Notes: generated by a model from the letters alone, not told the origin. A DNA stretch of 64,000 nucleotides from CANLBN01 sp050633525 (GCA_050633525.1 JBOEGR010000018.1:151143-215142); one strand, 5' to 3'. Counted from the stretch's first letter, positions 25,856 through 35,323 are shown. Made by a program: numbers and translations.

Positions 25856-26417
25856 GCTTTATTTCTTTTACTTCAGAAACGGTGTCCATGCATTCTTGTA
25901 AAGCTGAGCCACCACCTCGCCCAGTGACAACCACACTTTGCTCTAAAGGACGATTAACGAGTGTATCTAAGACTTTAGCTTCATCCAAATACTTGTATGC
26001 CAGCATGTACGTTAACTCATCCAACACAACAAGATCATAGCTGGCATCGTTTAATAATGGCTCTGCCTGAGCCCAGGTTCTCTCAGCCGCTTCAATGTCA
26101 CTCGTCCTATCTTGGGTGTTCCAAGTAAAACCGGTGCCCATTTGATAAAAATGAACCTCGGGGCAATGCTCTCGAATATAAATTTCTTCTCCCGATAGCT
26201 GCTGCCCTTTGATAAATTGGATCACAGCCACTTTGTGGCCATAACCCAATGCTCTCATCACCATACCAAAAGCCGAACTAGACTTCCCTTTACCATTACC
26301 CGTGAGCAATATAGAAACACCACGTTCAGTAGATGCCGCTTCAATATTGGCATCCACTTTTTCTTTTTGCTTTTCCATTGCTTTTTTGTGTTTTTGATTT
26401 TTATCTGAGGATTCCAT
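25809..26417 (-). CDS. cobO: Corrinoid adenosyltransferase (CobA/CobO/BtuR type)
   Basis: The 202-residue enzyme transfers the adenosyl group from ATP to the cobalt of corrinoids, preparing them for CbiZ, CobU and the later steps. The P-loop variant LTGNGKGKSSSAFG, the segment VIQFIKGQQLSGEE, DLVVLDELTYMLAYKYLD and VVTGRGGGSALQ are all standard. A 35-residue Lys/Glu-rich N-terminal stretch precedes the P-loop. It lies 24 bp after btuB and overlaps cbiZ. Confidence 0.95.
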   Translation of the reverse strand: MESSDKNQKHKKAMEKQKEKVDANIEAASTERGVSILLTGNGKGKSSSAFGMVMRALGYGHKVAVIQFIKGQQLSGEEIYIREHCPEVHFYQMGTGFTWNTQDRTSDIEAAERTWAQAEPLLNDASYDLVVLDELTYMLAYKYLDEAKVLDTLVNRPLEQSVVVTGRGGGSALQECMDTVSEVKEIKHAFKSGIKARQGVDY

Positions 26418-26441
26418 AGTAAAAAGCCTTTGCCAAATTAT

Positions 26442-28286
26442 TTATAAGCTATAACGAATGCCAAAATAGCTAGCCATATCTGCAGAGTTGAAATTATTAA
26501 CTTCTTGATATTCCTTATCAAATAAATTTTTGATACTCATGAAAAGTGATAATTGATTGGTAATATCGTATTTAGCATTAACATCAACAACCGTATAATC
26601 ATCTAACTCGACTTGCCCACTATCCACCGCATCATTAGATACTCTCAGATTAGTAGACAAAGTCAATTGATTATTAAGCCCAAAATACTCAACACCAAAA
26701 TTAGCCAAATGCCTTGGCCTGCGCAAACGCGGATTACCATTTCTATCTTTAGTATCATTGTAGGTATAGTTACCATAAAGCTGCCATGAGACTGATAGTG
26801 GTAAATCTACACTTAACTCTACACCCGTCGATTCAGTCTCGCCAGTTTCTTGTAGATAACCAGAGAAAGTATCGAGGTCAAAGAAAATTTCATTTTCAAT
26901 TACTTGATCAAAATAGGTGACAGAGAACATTGCACCATTGGATAGAGTAATATCAACACCGAGGTCATACCCTTCACTTGTCTCTTCTTCTAGAACTGTA
27001 TTTGCCGCTTCACCAAATGCAAAGCTACTATTGTTATACGCTATTTCAGAAACACTAGGAGCACGAAATCCCGTCCCGTAACTCGTTCGATATTTGATAC
27101 TATTACCCTTACCAAACTTTTGAAGATAAGCTAACGATAAACGCTCACTGGTATGCTTGCCAAAGTCATCATTATCATCTTGACGAATACCGGCACTTAG
27201 AAATACTCTTTCAGCAATACTCGCTTTATATTCAAGGTAAACTCCCAACTGATCCCTCTCTTGCGTTTCACCTGAGTTTGGAGTTACTTCTTCACTGTCT
27301 AGGTCAACACCATAAATAACCCGAGAAAAATCAAATGAATAACTACCCCAATATTCTGCACGTGAAATATCACCATTAGTCGCAAAGCTGGTCGAGCCAT
27401 CTGCGAAATTTTCTCTAGCAATATCGGTATAAGCATAGGCAAAGTGCTGTTCAAGTGATTCACCCTTATAATCAAACGATAATTTACTTGTTGTTTGCTC
27501 GAAGTCACCCGTGCAGTCATCAGTTCTATCAAAACCAACAAAACAATTATCAAACTCTGTCTCACTATCAATATCGCGAATTACTAACTGTATTCTTGCC
27601 TGATCAAAAGGCTTCAAACCGAATTTTGTATGCAGAGTCGTATTGTCATAACCATCCTTATCACGAGTATCATCATCTGATCTTGTATTAAACCCTTCTG
27701 TCGAAGAATCGCCCACACTAATAAAGTAATCGAAAATCCCAGCGCCACCATAAGCATTAGCATTAACACGTTTAGTATTAAAACTACCTGCTTCAAATTT
27801 AACATTGCCCTGAGTCGGGCCAGTACCTTTTGTCGTAATAATATTAATCACACCGCCAGCATCTGCTCCATATACAAAGCCTTGGGGGCCACGAAGAATT
27901 TCTATTCGCTCAATATCACCATTTAATAATAAATGCTGAATTTGTGGGCCAACTTGTGTGCCAGTCGGATCAGACACATCGACACCATCTATCATCACCA
28001 ATGTTCGATAGGACTCTTCACCGCGAATTCTAAGTGCAGTCGCTTTACCCTCACCACCTGAATTACTGACTCCGATAGCGCCCACAGTCCTTAGTAGTTC
28101 AGGAACACTGCTGTACCCAGCTGCATCTATATCTTCTTTGGTTAAGACAGTTACAGCAGTAGCCACTTCATCAATGGGTTCAGCCACCCTAGAAGAGGTA
28201 ATAATAATCTGGGTAGGTTCTTCTTTAGCGAATGTAAAGGGGGATGCACTAAGTAAGATACAAAGTGGTAATAAAAAAGTTTTCAT
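26442..28286 (-). CDS. btuB: TonB-dependent vitamin B12 outer membrane receptor
   Basis: The 614-residue outer membrane barrel imports corrinoids using TonB. I set the start at 28286 (MKTFLLPLCILLSASPFTFA is a signal peptide). The frame is open upstream to 28451, but that stretch overlaps the riboswitch. The TonB-box-like TQIIITSSR, the plug domain (TAVTVLTKEDIDAAGY, RGPQGFVYGADAGGVINIIT) and the C-terminal barrel ending in SYFGIRYSL are clear. The riboswitch upstream and B12 genes downstream make the substrate a corrinoid. Confidence 0.94.
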   Translation of the reverse strand: MKTFLLPLCILLSASPFTFAKEEPTQIIITSSRVAEPIDEVATAVTVLTKEDIDAAGYSSVPELLRTVGAIGVSNSGGEGKATALRIRGEESYRTLVMIDGVDVSDPTGTQVGPQIQHLLLNGDIERIEILRGPQGFVYGADAGGVINIITTKGTGPTQGNVKFEAGSFNTKRVNANAYGGAGIFDYFISVGDSSTEGFNTRSDDDTRDKDGYDNTTLHTKFGLKPFDQARIQLVIRDIDSETEFDNCFVGFDRTDDCTGDFEQTTSKLSFDYKGESLEQHFAYAYTDIARENFADGSTSFATNGDISRAEYWGSYSFDFSRVIYGVDLDSEEVTPNSGETQERDQLGVYLEYKASIAERVFLSAGIRQDDNDDFGKHTSERLSLAYLQKFGKGNSIKYRTSYGTGFRAPSVSEIAYNNSSFAFGEAANTVLEEETSEGYDLGVDITLSNGAMFSVTYFDQVIENEIFFDLDTFSGYLQETGETESTGVELSVDLPLSVSWQLYGNYTYNDTKDRNGNPRLRRPRHLANFGVEYFGLNNQLTLSTNLRVSNDAVDSGQVELDDYTVVDVNAKYDITNQLSLFMSIKNLFDKEYQEVNNFNSADMASYFGIRYSL

Positions 28287-28429
28287 ATTTCTCAATAGCC
28301 TTCTAAAGCAATACATAAATAGGCGATTGAGGGAGGAAACAAGGACGGGAATAGAGGCTAGAAACCCCAAAAGAAAAGGCACCACAACAACAAATACACT
28401 GTAGCGAACATTAATATAACCGACACCTT

Positions 28430-28614
28430 GGATGGTAGCCCTCCGCTCCATCGTTCGATCGCAAAGGCCGGTATCGGGCTCGCATAGACTCTATACAAGA
28501 GAATCTATACTTACCGTTGCGGGGGCAGCGCTGGCTTTACACCAGACTTCCCGTTTACCCTACACTCTGTTTATTAAGCGATTTAACACTCACTATACGG
28601 CTGCAGGCACCTTT
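28430..28614 (-). ncRNA. Cobalamin riboswitch upstream of btuB
   Basis: Read on the minus strand, the region starts with GGTGCCTGCAG. It continues with GGGAAGTCTGGTGTAAAGCC and then GCGCTGCCCCCGCAACGG, which match the conserved core of cobalamin aptamers. Near the 3' end are GCCCGATACCGGCC and GCGGAGGGCTACC. It lies about 145 bp upstream of the btuB ATG. No clear intrinsic terminator was seen between aptamer and btuB, so translational control of btuB is more likely than premature termination, though this is inference. No second aptamer was found, so the whole 14-kb operon may answer to this one switch. Confidence 0.95.
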
Positions 28615-28653
28615 TGCAGGCGGGATTATAGGTTTAGTCTTAATGAATGTCTA

Positions 28654-29190
28654 TTAATGATTAGAGCAGTCAATGACGGCATTAATATGGTCTTGATAAA
28701 AACCTTTATTTTTTAAATAGCGGACTTGCTTTACTTTTTCGGTTACATCTTCAGGCGGGGATTCACCAAAACGCTTCTCTTTCAAGGCCTTAGCTTGATC
28801 AAACCAATCTATATCTAATTGATCAAATACCGCTAAGGCTAAACTATCGCAAATACCTTTAGCTCGCAGCGATATTTTAATTTTGAATGGGCCATCACCT
28901 GAATTGATACGTGAACGAATGTACATATCAGCAAAGCGCTCATCACTTTGATATGACTGAGTTTGCAAATATTCAAGCACTTCTTGTATGTCAGAAGACT
29001 GAAAACCTTTAGCAACAAGCTTCTGGTATAGCTCCAGCCTTGAATAATCTCGCCTAGCTAAATAGTTTAAAGCAATATTCTTAATCTTTTTGACACTATC
29101 ACCTGTTTGACTAAATTGACCAGTGTCGCCTAGTTGAACATCTACTTGTCTATTCTCAGTCTCTGATAAGTACATTATTCTGGCACCCAT
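28654..29190 (-). CDS. recX: Regulatory protein RecX
   Basis: The 178-residue protein modulates RecA filament growth. The tandem three-helix repeats are visible: ALNYLARRDYSRLELYQKLVAKGF, YQSDERFADMYIRSRINSGDGPFKI and RYLKNKGFYQDHINAVI. It starts 2 bp after the recA stop, as in most gammaproteobacteria. An ATG at 29175 would shorten it by five residues. It ends 40 bp before the 5' end of the riboswitch of the B12 operon. Confidence 0.95.
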   Translation of the reverse strand: MGARIMYLSETENRQVDVQLGDTGQFSQTGDSVKKIKNIALNYLARRDYSRLELYQKLVAKGFQSSDIQEVLEYLQTQSYQSDERFADMYIRSRINSGDGPFKIKISLRAKGICDSLALAVFDQLDIDWFDQAKALKEKRFGESPPEDVTEKVKQVRYLKNKGFYQDHINAVIDCSNH

Positions 29191-29192
29191 TT

Positions 29193-30230
29193 TTAGGCAT
29201 CCGTTGCAATATCGACCACATTTTCAGTTGTTTTTTCAATAGAATCTGGCAACAGCTGGGTACGAATAGCGGTTTCTATTTCTGTAGCAATTTCAGGCCT
29301 CTCTTGTAAAAATTTCACAACATTATTTTTACCTTGACCAATCTTTTCACCTTTGTAGCTATACCAAGCTCCTGCTTTATCAATCATCTCCATCTTCACG
29401 CCATAGTCAATGACTTCTCCTAAACGATTGATACCCTCTCCGTACATGATTTGGAATTCAGTCTGTTTAAAGGGAGGGGCTACTTTATTTTTTACAACCT
29501 TCACACGAGTCTCTGAACCCGTTACTTCATCGCCATCTTTTACAGCACCGATACGACGAATATCCAAACGAACAGAAGAATAGAATTTAAGTGCGTTGCC
29601 GCCAGTGGTGGTTTCAGGGTTACCAAACATAACACCAATTTTCATACGAATTTGGTTAATAAAGATAACCAAACAATTGGCATTTTTAATGTTACCGGTA
29701 ATTTTACGCAAAGCTTGAGACATTAATCGCGCTTGTAAACCTACATGATGGTCACCCATATCACCTTCAATCTCGGCCTTAGGCGTCAAAGCTGCAACAG
29801 AATCAACAACCAAAACATCGACCGCACCGGAACGCACTAACATATCGGATACCTCTAGGGCCTGCTCACCGGTATCAGGTTGAGAAATTACTAGATCATC
29901 AACATTGACACCCAATTTCTCGGCATATACTGGGTCTAGTGCATGCTCAGCATCGATAAACGCACAAGTTCCACCAGCCTTTTGCGCCTCAGCTATTACT
30001 TGTAGAGTTAAGGTTGTTTTACCTGATGATTCTGGCCCATAAATTTCAACGATTCTGCCTCTGGGTAGCCCCCCTATTCCTAAAGCAACATCCAAACCTA
30101 AGGAACCAGTCGAGATAGAGGGTATTTTGACTAATTCTTTGTCGCCCATACGCATGACAGTTCCCTTACCGAACTGTCGATCGATTTGCGTTAATGCGGC
30201 TTGCAGTGCTTTATCTTTGTTGGAGTCCAT
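29193..30230 (-). CDS. recA: Recombinase RecA
   Basis: The 345-residue protein performs strand exchange and triggers LexA cleavage. Walker A GPESSGKTTLTL, the ATP-binding segment LVVDSVAALTPKAEIEGDMG and the DNA-binding loop region INQIRMKIGVMFGNPETTTGG are typical. The ribosome binding site GAGGTGATAC precedes the ATG. The upstream promoter contains a LexA-type operator. recX follows immediately and pncC lies upstream on the same strand. Confidence 0.98.
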   Translation of the reverse strand: MDSNKDKALQAALTQIDRQFGKGTVMRMGDKELVKIPSISTGSLGLDVALGIGGLPRGRIVEIYGPESSGKTTLTLQVIAEAQKAGGTCAFIDAEHALDPVYAEKLGVNVDDLVISQPDTGEQALEVSDMLVRSGAVDVLVVDSVAALTPKAEIEGDMGDHHVGLQARLMSQALRKITGNIKNANCLVIFINQIRMKIGVMFGNPETTTGGNALKFYSSVRLDIRRIGAVKDGDEVTGSETRVKVVKNKVAPPFKQTEFQIMYGEGINRLGEVIDYGVKMEMIDKAGAWYSYKGEKIGQGKNNVVKFLQERPEIATEIETAIRTQLLPDSIEKTTENVVDIATDA

Positions 30231-30313
30231 GTATCACCTCAGTTATGAATGATTACTATTGATCGGTTAGCAAGGGCTTGTGTCGAATATTCTATACACT
30301 AGGTATCGGCTCA

Positions 30314-30327
30314 TACGCTTAAGCGTA
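30314..30327. promoter_or_regulatory. 14-bp perfect palindrome in the recA leader
   Basis: TACGCTTAAGCGTA is a perfect palindrome about 85 bp upstream of the recA ATG, downstream of the predicted -10. It could be a small RNA hairpin in the leader or an operator half. No family was recognised. Confidence 0.4.
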
Positions 30328-30357
30328 AAAGGGGTACGCCCTCGTTATTTAACAAGA

Positions 30358-30392
30358 ACTATACAACAAGAATACTGTATGAGCAACCAGTA
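30358..30392 (-). promoter_or_regulatory. recA: recA promoter with LexA (SOS) operator
   Basis: On the minus strand, TTGCTC (30381-30386) and TATAGT (30358-30363) form a -35/-10 pair with a 17-bp spacer. The 20-mer TACTGTATGAGCAACCAGTA (plus-strand reading, 30373-30392) overlaps the -35. It matches the gammaproteobacterial LexA consensus TACTGTATATATATACAGTA at most positions, including both ends. A second half-site ATACAGTA lies at 30403-30410 at the pncC stop. Confidence 0.75.
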
Positions 30393-30400
30393 CTAGCAAT

Positions 30401-30904
30401 TTATACAGTATTTTTATCTAGAAGTGTAATTAAGCCTTCAAGCGCAGCGATGACCGCCTTTTCTCGTATTTTTTTACGACCATCATCGAAATGGAATAAG
30501 CGACTAAACGTTTTGCCATGGCGAATGCTCCATGCGATCCATACGGTACCGACAGGCTTTTCGCTACTACCGCCGTCAGGCCCCGCTATTCCTGTAATAG
30601 CGACGGCGACATTGGCGCCACTTTTCTTTAAAGCGCCGTCTGCCATAGCGACTGCAACAGCACCACTGACAGCACCGCTACTCTCAATAAGAATGGTTTT
30701 AACACCTAGCTGTTCATGCTTGGCTCGATTGCTATAGGTAACAAAGCCTTGCTCAAACCACTTAGAGCTCCCAGAAACAGCTGTGATCGCATGGGCTACA
30801 CCACCCCCAGTACATGATTCGGCCGTTGTGACCGTCCAAGCCAATGCTGACAGGCGCTTGCCAACCTCCACTGCTAGAACAGCTAAAGAATGTCGATTTA
30901 TCAT
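30401..30904 (-). CDS. pncC: Nicotinamide-nucleotide amidohydrolase (CinA C-terminal domain)
   Basis: The 167-residue protein deamidates NMN to nicotinate mononucleotide. TTAESCTGGGVAHAIT carries the catalytic serine region. ITAVSGSSKWFEQGFVTYSN and AVAITGIAGPDGGSSEKPVGTVWIAW are the hallmarks of this family. It is the stand-alone short form, without the CinA N-terminal COG1058 domain, as is common in gammaproteobacteria upstream of recA. The 125-bp gap upstream (30905-31029) shows no feature I could support. Confidence 0.95.
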   Translation of the reverse strand: MINRHSLAVLAVEVGKRLSALAWTVTTAESCTGGGVAHAITAVSGSSKWFEQGFVTYSNRAKHEQLGVKTILIESSGAVSGAVAVAMADGALKKSGANVAVAITGIAGPDGGSSEKPVGTVWIAWSIRHGKTFSRLFHFDDGRKKIREKAVIAALEGLITLLDKNTV

Positions 30905-31029
30905 ATTATTATCAGTTGATTAAAACAAAGACCTAGAATAATACAAAAAGAGAATGGCTTAAGGAAGGGGATTTCAGGGAGAGGAAGACATATCTTCGTA
31001 TTTATGGAGTTAAGCTTGCTAATAGATGC

Positions 31030-32355
31030 TTAATTACTCTTCTCTATGACAGTAGTAATCGAGTCTACCGCCTGAACACAATTGCGCCCTGAACTTTTTG
31101 ATTGATAGACAGCTTGGTCCGCCGCTCTAAATAGCTTATCAAAAGAATCGATATATTCATCCAATTGAGCCACACCAAAGCTAGCCGTCACTTTCACATC
31201 TGATGGGTTGAGCGCTTGAATTTTGGCTCTCAATATCTCACTTTTATTAACCGCATAAGATAAATCACAGTGATTCATTAAAAGCAAAAACTCTTCACCA
31301 CCCATACGGGCGACCACATCATCACCACGCATATTATCTTTTAACAGCAAGGCAACAGCTTTCAATACTTCATCACCTACATCATGGCCATGCTGATCAT
31401 TAATTTTTTTAAAGAAGTCAATATCCAACACGACTATCGAATAAGGGGTGGCATGGCGCTGAGCATTTTTAATACTAATTTCAACTTGCTCTGCAACAAA
31501 ATGGCGATTATACACCCCAGTCAATTGGTCATGCATCGCCAAATATTGCATTTCCTGCTTTTGCTTTTCTACTTTATTTAACAAGTGTTTATAACGAATC
31601 AAGTTTTCAACTCGAACCGTTAAATCCAAAGGATCAATCGGCTTAGCGATATAATCATTGGCACCCGAACGCACCAATTCATATTTACGTGTCGCATCAT
31701 CTAATCCTGTCATCACCAAAATAGGAACCTGTGACCAAGGGTGGTCGCCCTGCTTAAGATGACAAACAAAATCTAACGCAGTCATTTTACCTTCGAGAAA
31801 AAAATCACAAGTAATGACATGTGGCTGGATAATATCTACCTGCTCTAATGCTTCCTCGGCTGACTTAAAGCAGAAACATTCACAAAAATTTTCTTCTAAG
31901 ATGGCTTGAACTGTCATCTGCTGAGCGAGATCATCTTCGATGATAATCACTTTATTTTGGCGCGCCTCTTCAAAAGTATCACGTGCCTTTGATTGCTCAA
32001 TATAGCCCTTTAATAAGTCGAATTCCTTACGTGTAAATATTTGAGTAAAGCCGCTCACGTACAAGGATTCGATATAGTCATCCTGCCCACGATCGTTGAG
32101 CAGAAGAATTAACGGGGTGGAAGAGTATCCACGCAAAGCGCGGAAACGGGAAACAAAGGTCTTTAAGTCCTTACCCAAGCTAGCACGAGAGACCAGTACT
32201 AAGTCATAGGGAGCACTACTCGTTTTAATGTGCTGCCATACATCTTGCTCTGTTGGGGCAATATCAAACTCAATATCTAAATCTTCTAAAAAACTACAAG
32301 TAATTGCCTGAGTCAGTTTAGAGCTATCGACAATTAAAGCACGAGTAATGGTCAT
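31030..32355 (-). CDS. Dual-receiver response regulator diguanylate cyclase
   Basis: The 441-residue protein has two receiver domains and a GGDEF domain. The first receiver (1-120) has serine where the phospho-acceptor aspartate is expected (DLVLVSRASLG), so it is probably not phosphorylated. The second (about 133-255) has an intact acceptor in VITCDFFLEGK and acidic pair IIEDD. The GGDEF domain carries MGGEEF with an RxxD inhibitory site (RGDD) five residues before it, so it should make c-di-GMP and show product inhibition. It is the only c-di-GMP enzyme in the window and is transcribed divergently from mutS. Confidence 0.93.
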   Translation of the reverse strand: MTITRALIVDSSKLTQAITCSFLEDLDIEFDIAPTEQDVWQHIKTSSAPYDLVLVSRASLGKDLKTFVSRFRALRGYSSTPLILLLNDRGQDDYIESLYVSGFTQIFTRKEFDLLKGYIEQSKARDTFEEARQNKVIIIEDDLAQQMTVQAILEENFCECFCFKSAEEALEQVDIIQPHVITCDFFLEGKMTALDFVCHLKQGDHPWSQVPILVMTGLDDATRKYELVRSGANDYIAKPIDPLDLTVRVENLIRYKHLLNKVEKQKQEMQYLAMHDQLTGVYNRHFVAEQVEISIKNAQRHATPYSIVVLDIDFFKKINDQHGHDVGDEVLKAVALLLKDNMRGDDVVARMGGEEFLLLMNHCDLSYAVNKSEILRAKIQALNPSDVKVTASFGVAQLDEYIDSFDKLFRAADQAVYQSKSSGRNCVQAVDSITTVIEKSN

Positions 32356-32719
32356 AAATAATACTGCTGGGAAGATAGATAAGTGAATGAAGTATAGTTA
32401 AATAATTGAAATGGCACCAAATTCAACAATAAATCCCTACACCACATCACTTTTTCTTTTATCTTTAAAATTCAAATACTTAAAATAAAAAAGTATCACT
32501 TTTGTAATTAAAATACTAATGTAGCCTTTAAATTAAAGTAACCGTTTACATTATAGGCAATAAATACAAAAGCGCTCATAAAATAAAGAGTCGCTAAAGA
32601 AGATCTAAGTCACAATACCTCGTCAAATACTACTAAATGCTCAGTATAAATTGCTCAAGAGCCATACAAAGCCTTAAAATAGTCGGCTAAATACCCCATA
32701 CAAGAGATTCTCCTGCTCA
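32356..32719. other. Intergenic region between the diguanylate cyclase and mutS
   Basis: This 364-bp AT-rich gap separates divergent genes and holds no convincing open frame or RNA. A candidate sigma-70 promoter for mutS is TTGCTC (32651-32656), an 18-bp spacer and TAAAAT (32675-32680). The remainder shows nothing I can support. Confidence 0.6.
32651..32680 (+). promoter_or_regulatory. mutS: Candidate mutS promoter
   Basis: TTGCTC and TAAAAT are separated by 18 bp and lie 40 bp upstream of the mutS ATG. The match to consensus is moderate and there is no supporting operator. Confidence 0.35.
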
Positions 32720-35323
32720 ATGACCATTACCGCTAATGCCACTCATACACCCATGATGGTGCAATATCTTAATATTAAGTCAGAACATCCACATGAATTA
32801 GTGTTCTATCGTATGGGGGACTTCTACGAACTCTTCTTCGATGATGCAAAAAAAGTCTCTGACCTATTGGATATTACTTTAACCGCTAGAGGCAAATCAG
32901 CGGGAGAGCCCATTCCCATGGCTGGCATTCCTTATCATGCAGCCGATGGTTATCTTGCCAAACTCGTACAGGCAGGACAATCGGTGGCAATATGCGAACA
33001 AGTAGGCGATCCAAGTACCAGTAAAGGGCCAGTAGAACGCAAAGTCATGCGTATAGTGACACCAGGCACTGTCACTGATGAAGCTTTGGTTAATGCAGGC
33101 AGAGACAACCTCTTAGTTGCCATTAATCATGATGCGAAAGATGAACGGTTTGGTATCGCCTGCCTCGATGTCGGTAGCGGACGATTCTACATTATCGAGG
33201 TAACCGGAAAAGAAGCGCTTGCAGCCGAATTACAGCGCCTTAATCCTGCAGAACTATTATTGAGTCAGATCCTAGAGAACCACGACATTTCCGAGCAGTT
33301 TGCTAGTGTGCGCTACCGCGCGGAGTGGGAATTTGAATTAGAGACCGCTCAGCGTGTGCTCTGTGAACAATTTGGAACACAAAACTTACAAGCCTTTGGC
33401 TGTGATGACGCTCCACTAGGGCTCGGTGCCGCTGGCTGCGTGCTAGCTTATGTTAAAGAAACTCAACGAACTGCACTGCCTCATATCAACCGTATCCAAC
33501 AGGAAGACCGCGACCACGCGGTCACTATGGATGCAGCCACACGGCGTAACTTAGAAATTGACATCAACCTAACGGGTGGTGAAAGTAATACCCTCTTACA
33601 ATTATTAGACAAAGCAGCAACCTGTATGGGTAGCCGCCTACTTTGTCGCTGGCTCAATCGCCCGCTAAGGCAAAAAGAGATTCTCGAAGCGCGGCAGCAA
33701 GCCATTGCTAGCCTTCTAGATAACTATCGTTTTGAATTAATTAAAGCTCCACTGAAAATCATTGGCGACCTAGAGCGAATTCTTGGGCGTGTAGCTCTTC
33801 GCTCTGCGCGCCCGAGAGACTTATCTCGACTCTGCTTGTCTATTGCTGTTTATCCTCAACTACAAGCCTTGTTAGCCGAACATGCTTCACCGCGCTTACA
33901 ACAACTAGCACAATCAATCGGCACCTTCCCTGCTACCGTCGAATTACTCAATAAAGCGATTATCGAGAACCCACCTGTGGTTATACGTGATGGAGGCGTT
34001 ATTGCAGAAGGCTACGATGAGGAGCTTGACGAACTGCGCAAACTCAGCAGTAATGCCGGACAGTTTTTGATTGATCTTGAAATACAAGAAAAAGAACGTA
34101 CGGGCATTAGCAATTTAAAAGTAGGATATAACCGCGTCCATGGTTACTATATTGAAATCAGCCGTGGGCAATCTGATAAGGCTCCCACTGAATATATCCG
34201 CCGCCAAACACTCAAAAATGCCGAGCGTTTTATCACGCCTGAACTAAAAGAATTTGAAGATAAAGCGCTATCGGCTAAAAGCAGAGCCCTTACTCGAGAA
34301 AAAGCGCTATATGAAGAGTTGATTGAAAAACTCAACACAGAACTCAATGCTCTACAGCGCTCATCTGAAGCCATAGCTGAACTAGATGTGCTCAATAACT
34401 TAGCCGAATGTGCCGATGCTTTGAATTTTTGTTGTCCAACCCTCAGCTCCGTAAGGGGCATTCAAATAGTCGAAGGTCGCCACCCTGTCGTTGAACAAGT
34501 CCTGAACAACAACGCCCCCTTTGTGCCCAATGATCTATTGCTTGATGATGAGCGTTCTATGCTCATCATCACCGGCCCCAATATGGGTGGTAAATCGACC
34601 TATATGCGTCAAACTGCACTCATCACTTTACTAGCGCATACTGGAAGTTATGTTCCAGCAAAAGCAGCGACTATCGGTATTGTTGATAGAATTTTCACAC
34701 GTATAGGCTCATCAGATGACCTCGCAGGTGGCCGCTCCACGTTTATGGTCGAAATGACTGAAACGGCAACCATTCTGCAGAATGCAAGCAACCGCAGCTT
34801 GGTACTGATGGATGAAATTGGAAGAGGAACCAGCACTTTTGATGGACTTTCATTAGCATGGGCTTGCGCAGAGCATCTCGCTAACAATATCAATGCTCTG
34901 TGTTTATTTGCAACCCATTACTTTGAAATCACCTCATTACCAGAAAAGTGCTTAAATGCTCATAACGTGCATTTATCCGCAACCGAACATAATGATGGCA
35001 TCGTATTTTTGTACCATATACAGTCTGGGCCAGCAAGCCAAAGCTATGGTTTACAGGTGGCAAAACTAGCCGGGATACCACAAGTGGTTATCGATGAAGC
35101 GCAACACCAACTTACCTTACTTGAGAGTGGCCAGCACCCCCATACATCATTCGAAACTAACACCGCATCAAATATGAACGCACCATTACAACCTCAACAA
35201 GCCGAACTATTTAACAGCACTGTTAATCCCGCTATTGAAGCGTTGGATAAAGTGGATGCTGATGACTTGAGCCCGAAACAAGCCTTAGAATTGATTTACC
35301 ACCTGAAACTATTGTCAAAATGA
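32720..35323 (+). CDS. mutS: DNA mismatch repair protein MutS
   Basis: The 867-residue protein recognises mismatches and starts repair. The mismatch-contact motif GDFYELF lies near residue 33, followed by SAGEPIPMAGIPYHAADGYLAKL and GDPSTSKGPVERKV. The ATPase domain has Walker A GPNMGGKSTYMRQ, DDLAGGRSTFMVEM, Walker B LVLMDEIGRGTSTFDG and the ATHYFE motif. The C-terminal tetramerisation segment ends LSPKQALELIYHLKLL. The start aligns with other MutS proteins (AHTPMMQQYL-type opening), although the Shine-Dalgarno is weak. In Pseudomonas fdxA follows directly; here an exopolysaccharide locus of about 20 kb separates them. Confidence 0.98.
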   Translation: MTITANATHTPMMVQYLNIKSEHPHELVFYRMGDFYELFFDDAKKVSDLLDITLTARGKSAGEPIPMAGIPYHAADGYLAKLVQAGQSVAICEQVGDPSTSKGPVERKVMRIVTPGTVTDEALVNAGRDNLLVAINHDAKDERFGIACLDVGSGRFYIIEVTGKEALAAELQRLNPAELLLSQILENHDISEQFASVRYRAEWEFELETAQRVLCEQFGTQNLQAFGCDDAPLGLGAAGCVLAYVKETQRTALPHINRIQQEDRDHAVTMDAATRRNLEIDINLTGGESNTLLQLLDKAATCMGSRLLCRWLNRPLRQKEILEARQQAIASLLDNYRFELIKAPLKIIGDLERILGRVALRSARPRDLSRLCLSIAVYPQLQALLAEHASPRLQQLAQSIGTFPATVELLNKAIIENPPVVIRDGGVIAEGYDEELDELRKLSSNAGQFLIDLEIQEKERTGISNLKVGYNRVHGYYIEISRGQSDKAPTEYIRRQTLKNAERFITPELKEFEDKALSAKSRALTREKALYEELIEKLNTELNALQRSSEAIAELDVLNNLAECADALNFCCPTLSSVRGIQIVEGRHPVVEQVLNNNAPFVPNDLLLDDERSMLIITGPNMGGKSTYMRQTALITLLAHTGSYVPAKAATIGIVDRIFTRIGSSDDLAGGRSTFMVEMTETATILQNASNRSLVLMDEIGRGTSTFDGLSLAWACAEHLANNINALCLFATHYFEITSLPEKCLNAHNVHLSATEHNDGIVFLYHIQSGPASQSYGLQVAKLAGIPQVVIDEAQHQLTLLESGQHPHTSFETNTASNMNAPLQPQQAELFNSTVNPAIEALDKVDADDLSPKQALELIYHLKLLSK

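Noticed and set aside
28287..28451. Upstream extension of btuB to an ATG at 28451
   Set aside because: The extension overlaps the end of the riboswitch and would place 55 extra residues before a good signal peptide.
30905..31029. GGA-rich stretch as a second Rsm-type RNA
   Set aside because: Several GGA triplets occur, but there are no hairpins presenting them, no terminator and no positional support.
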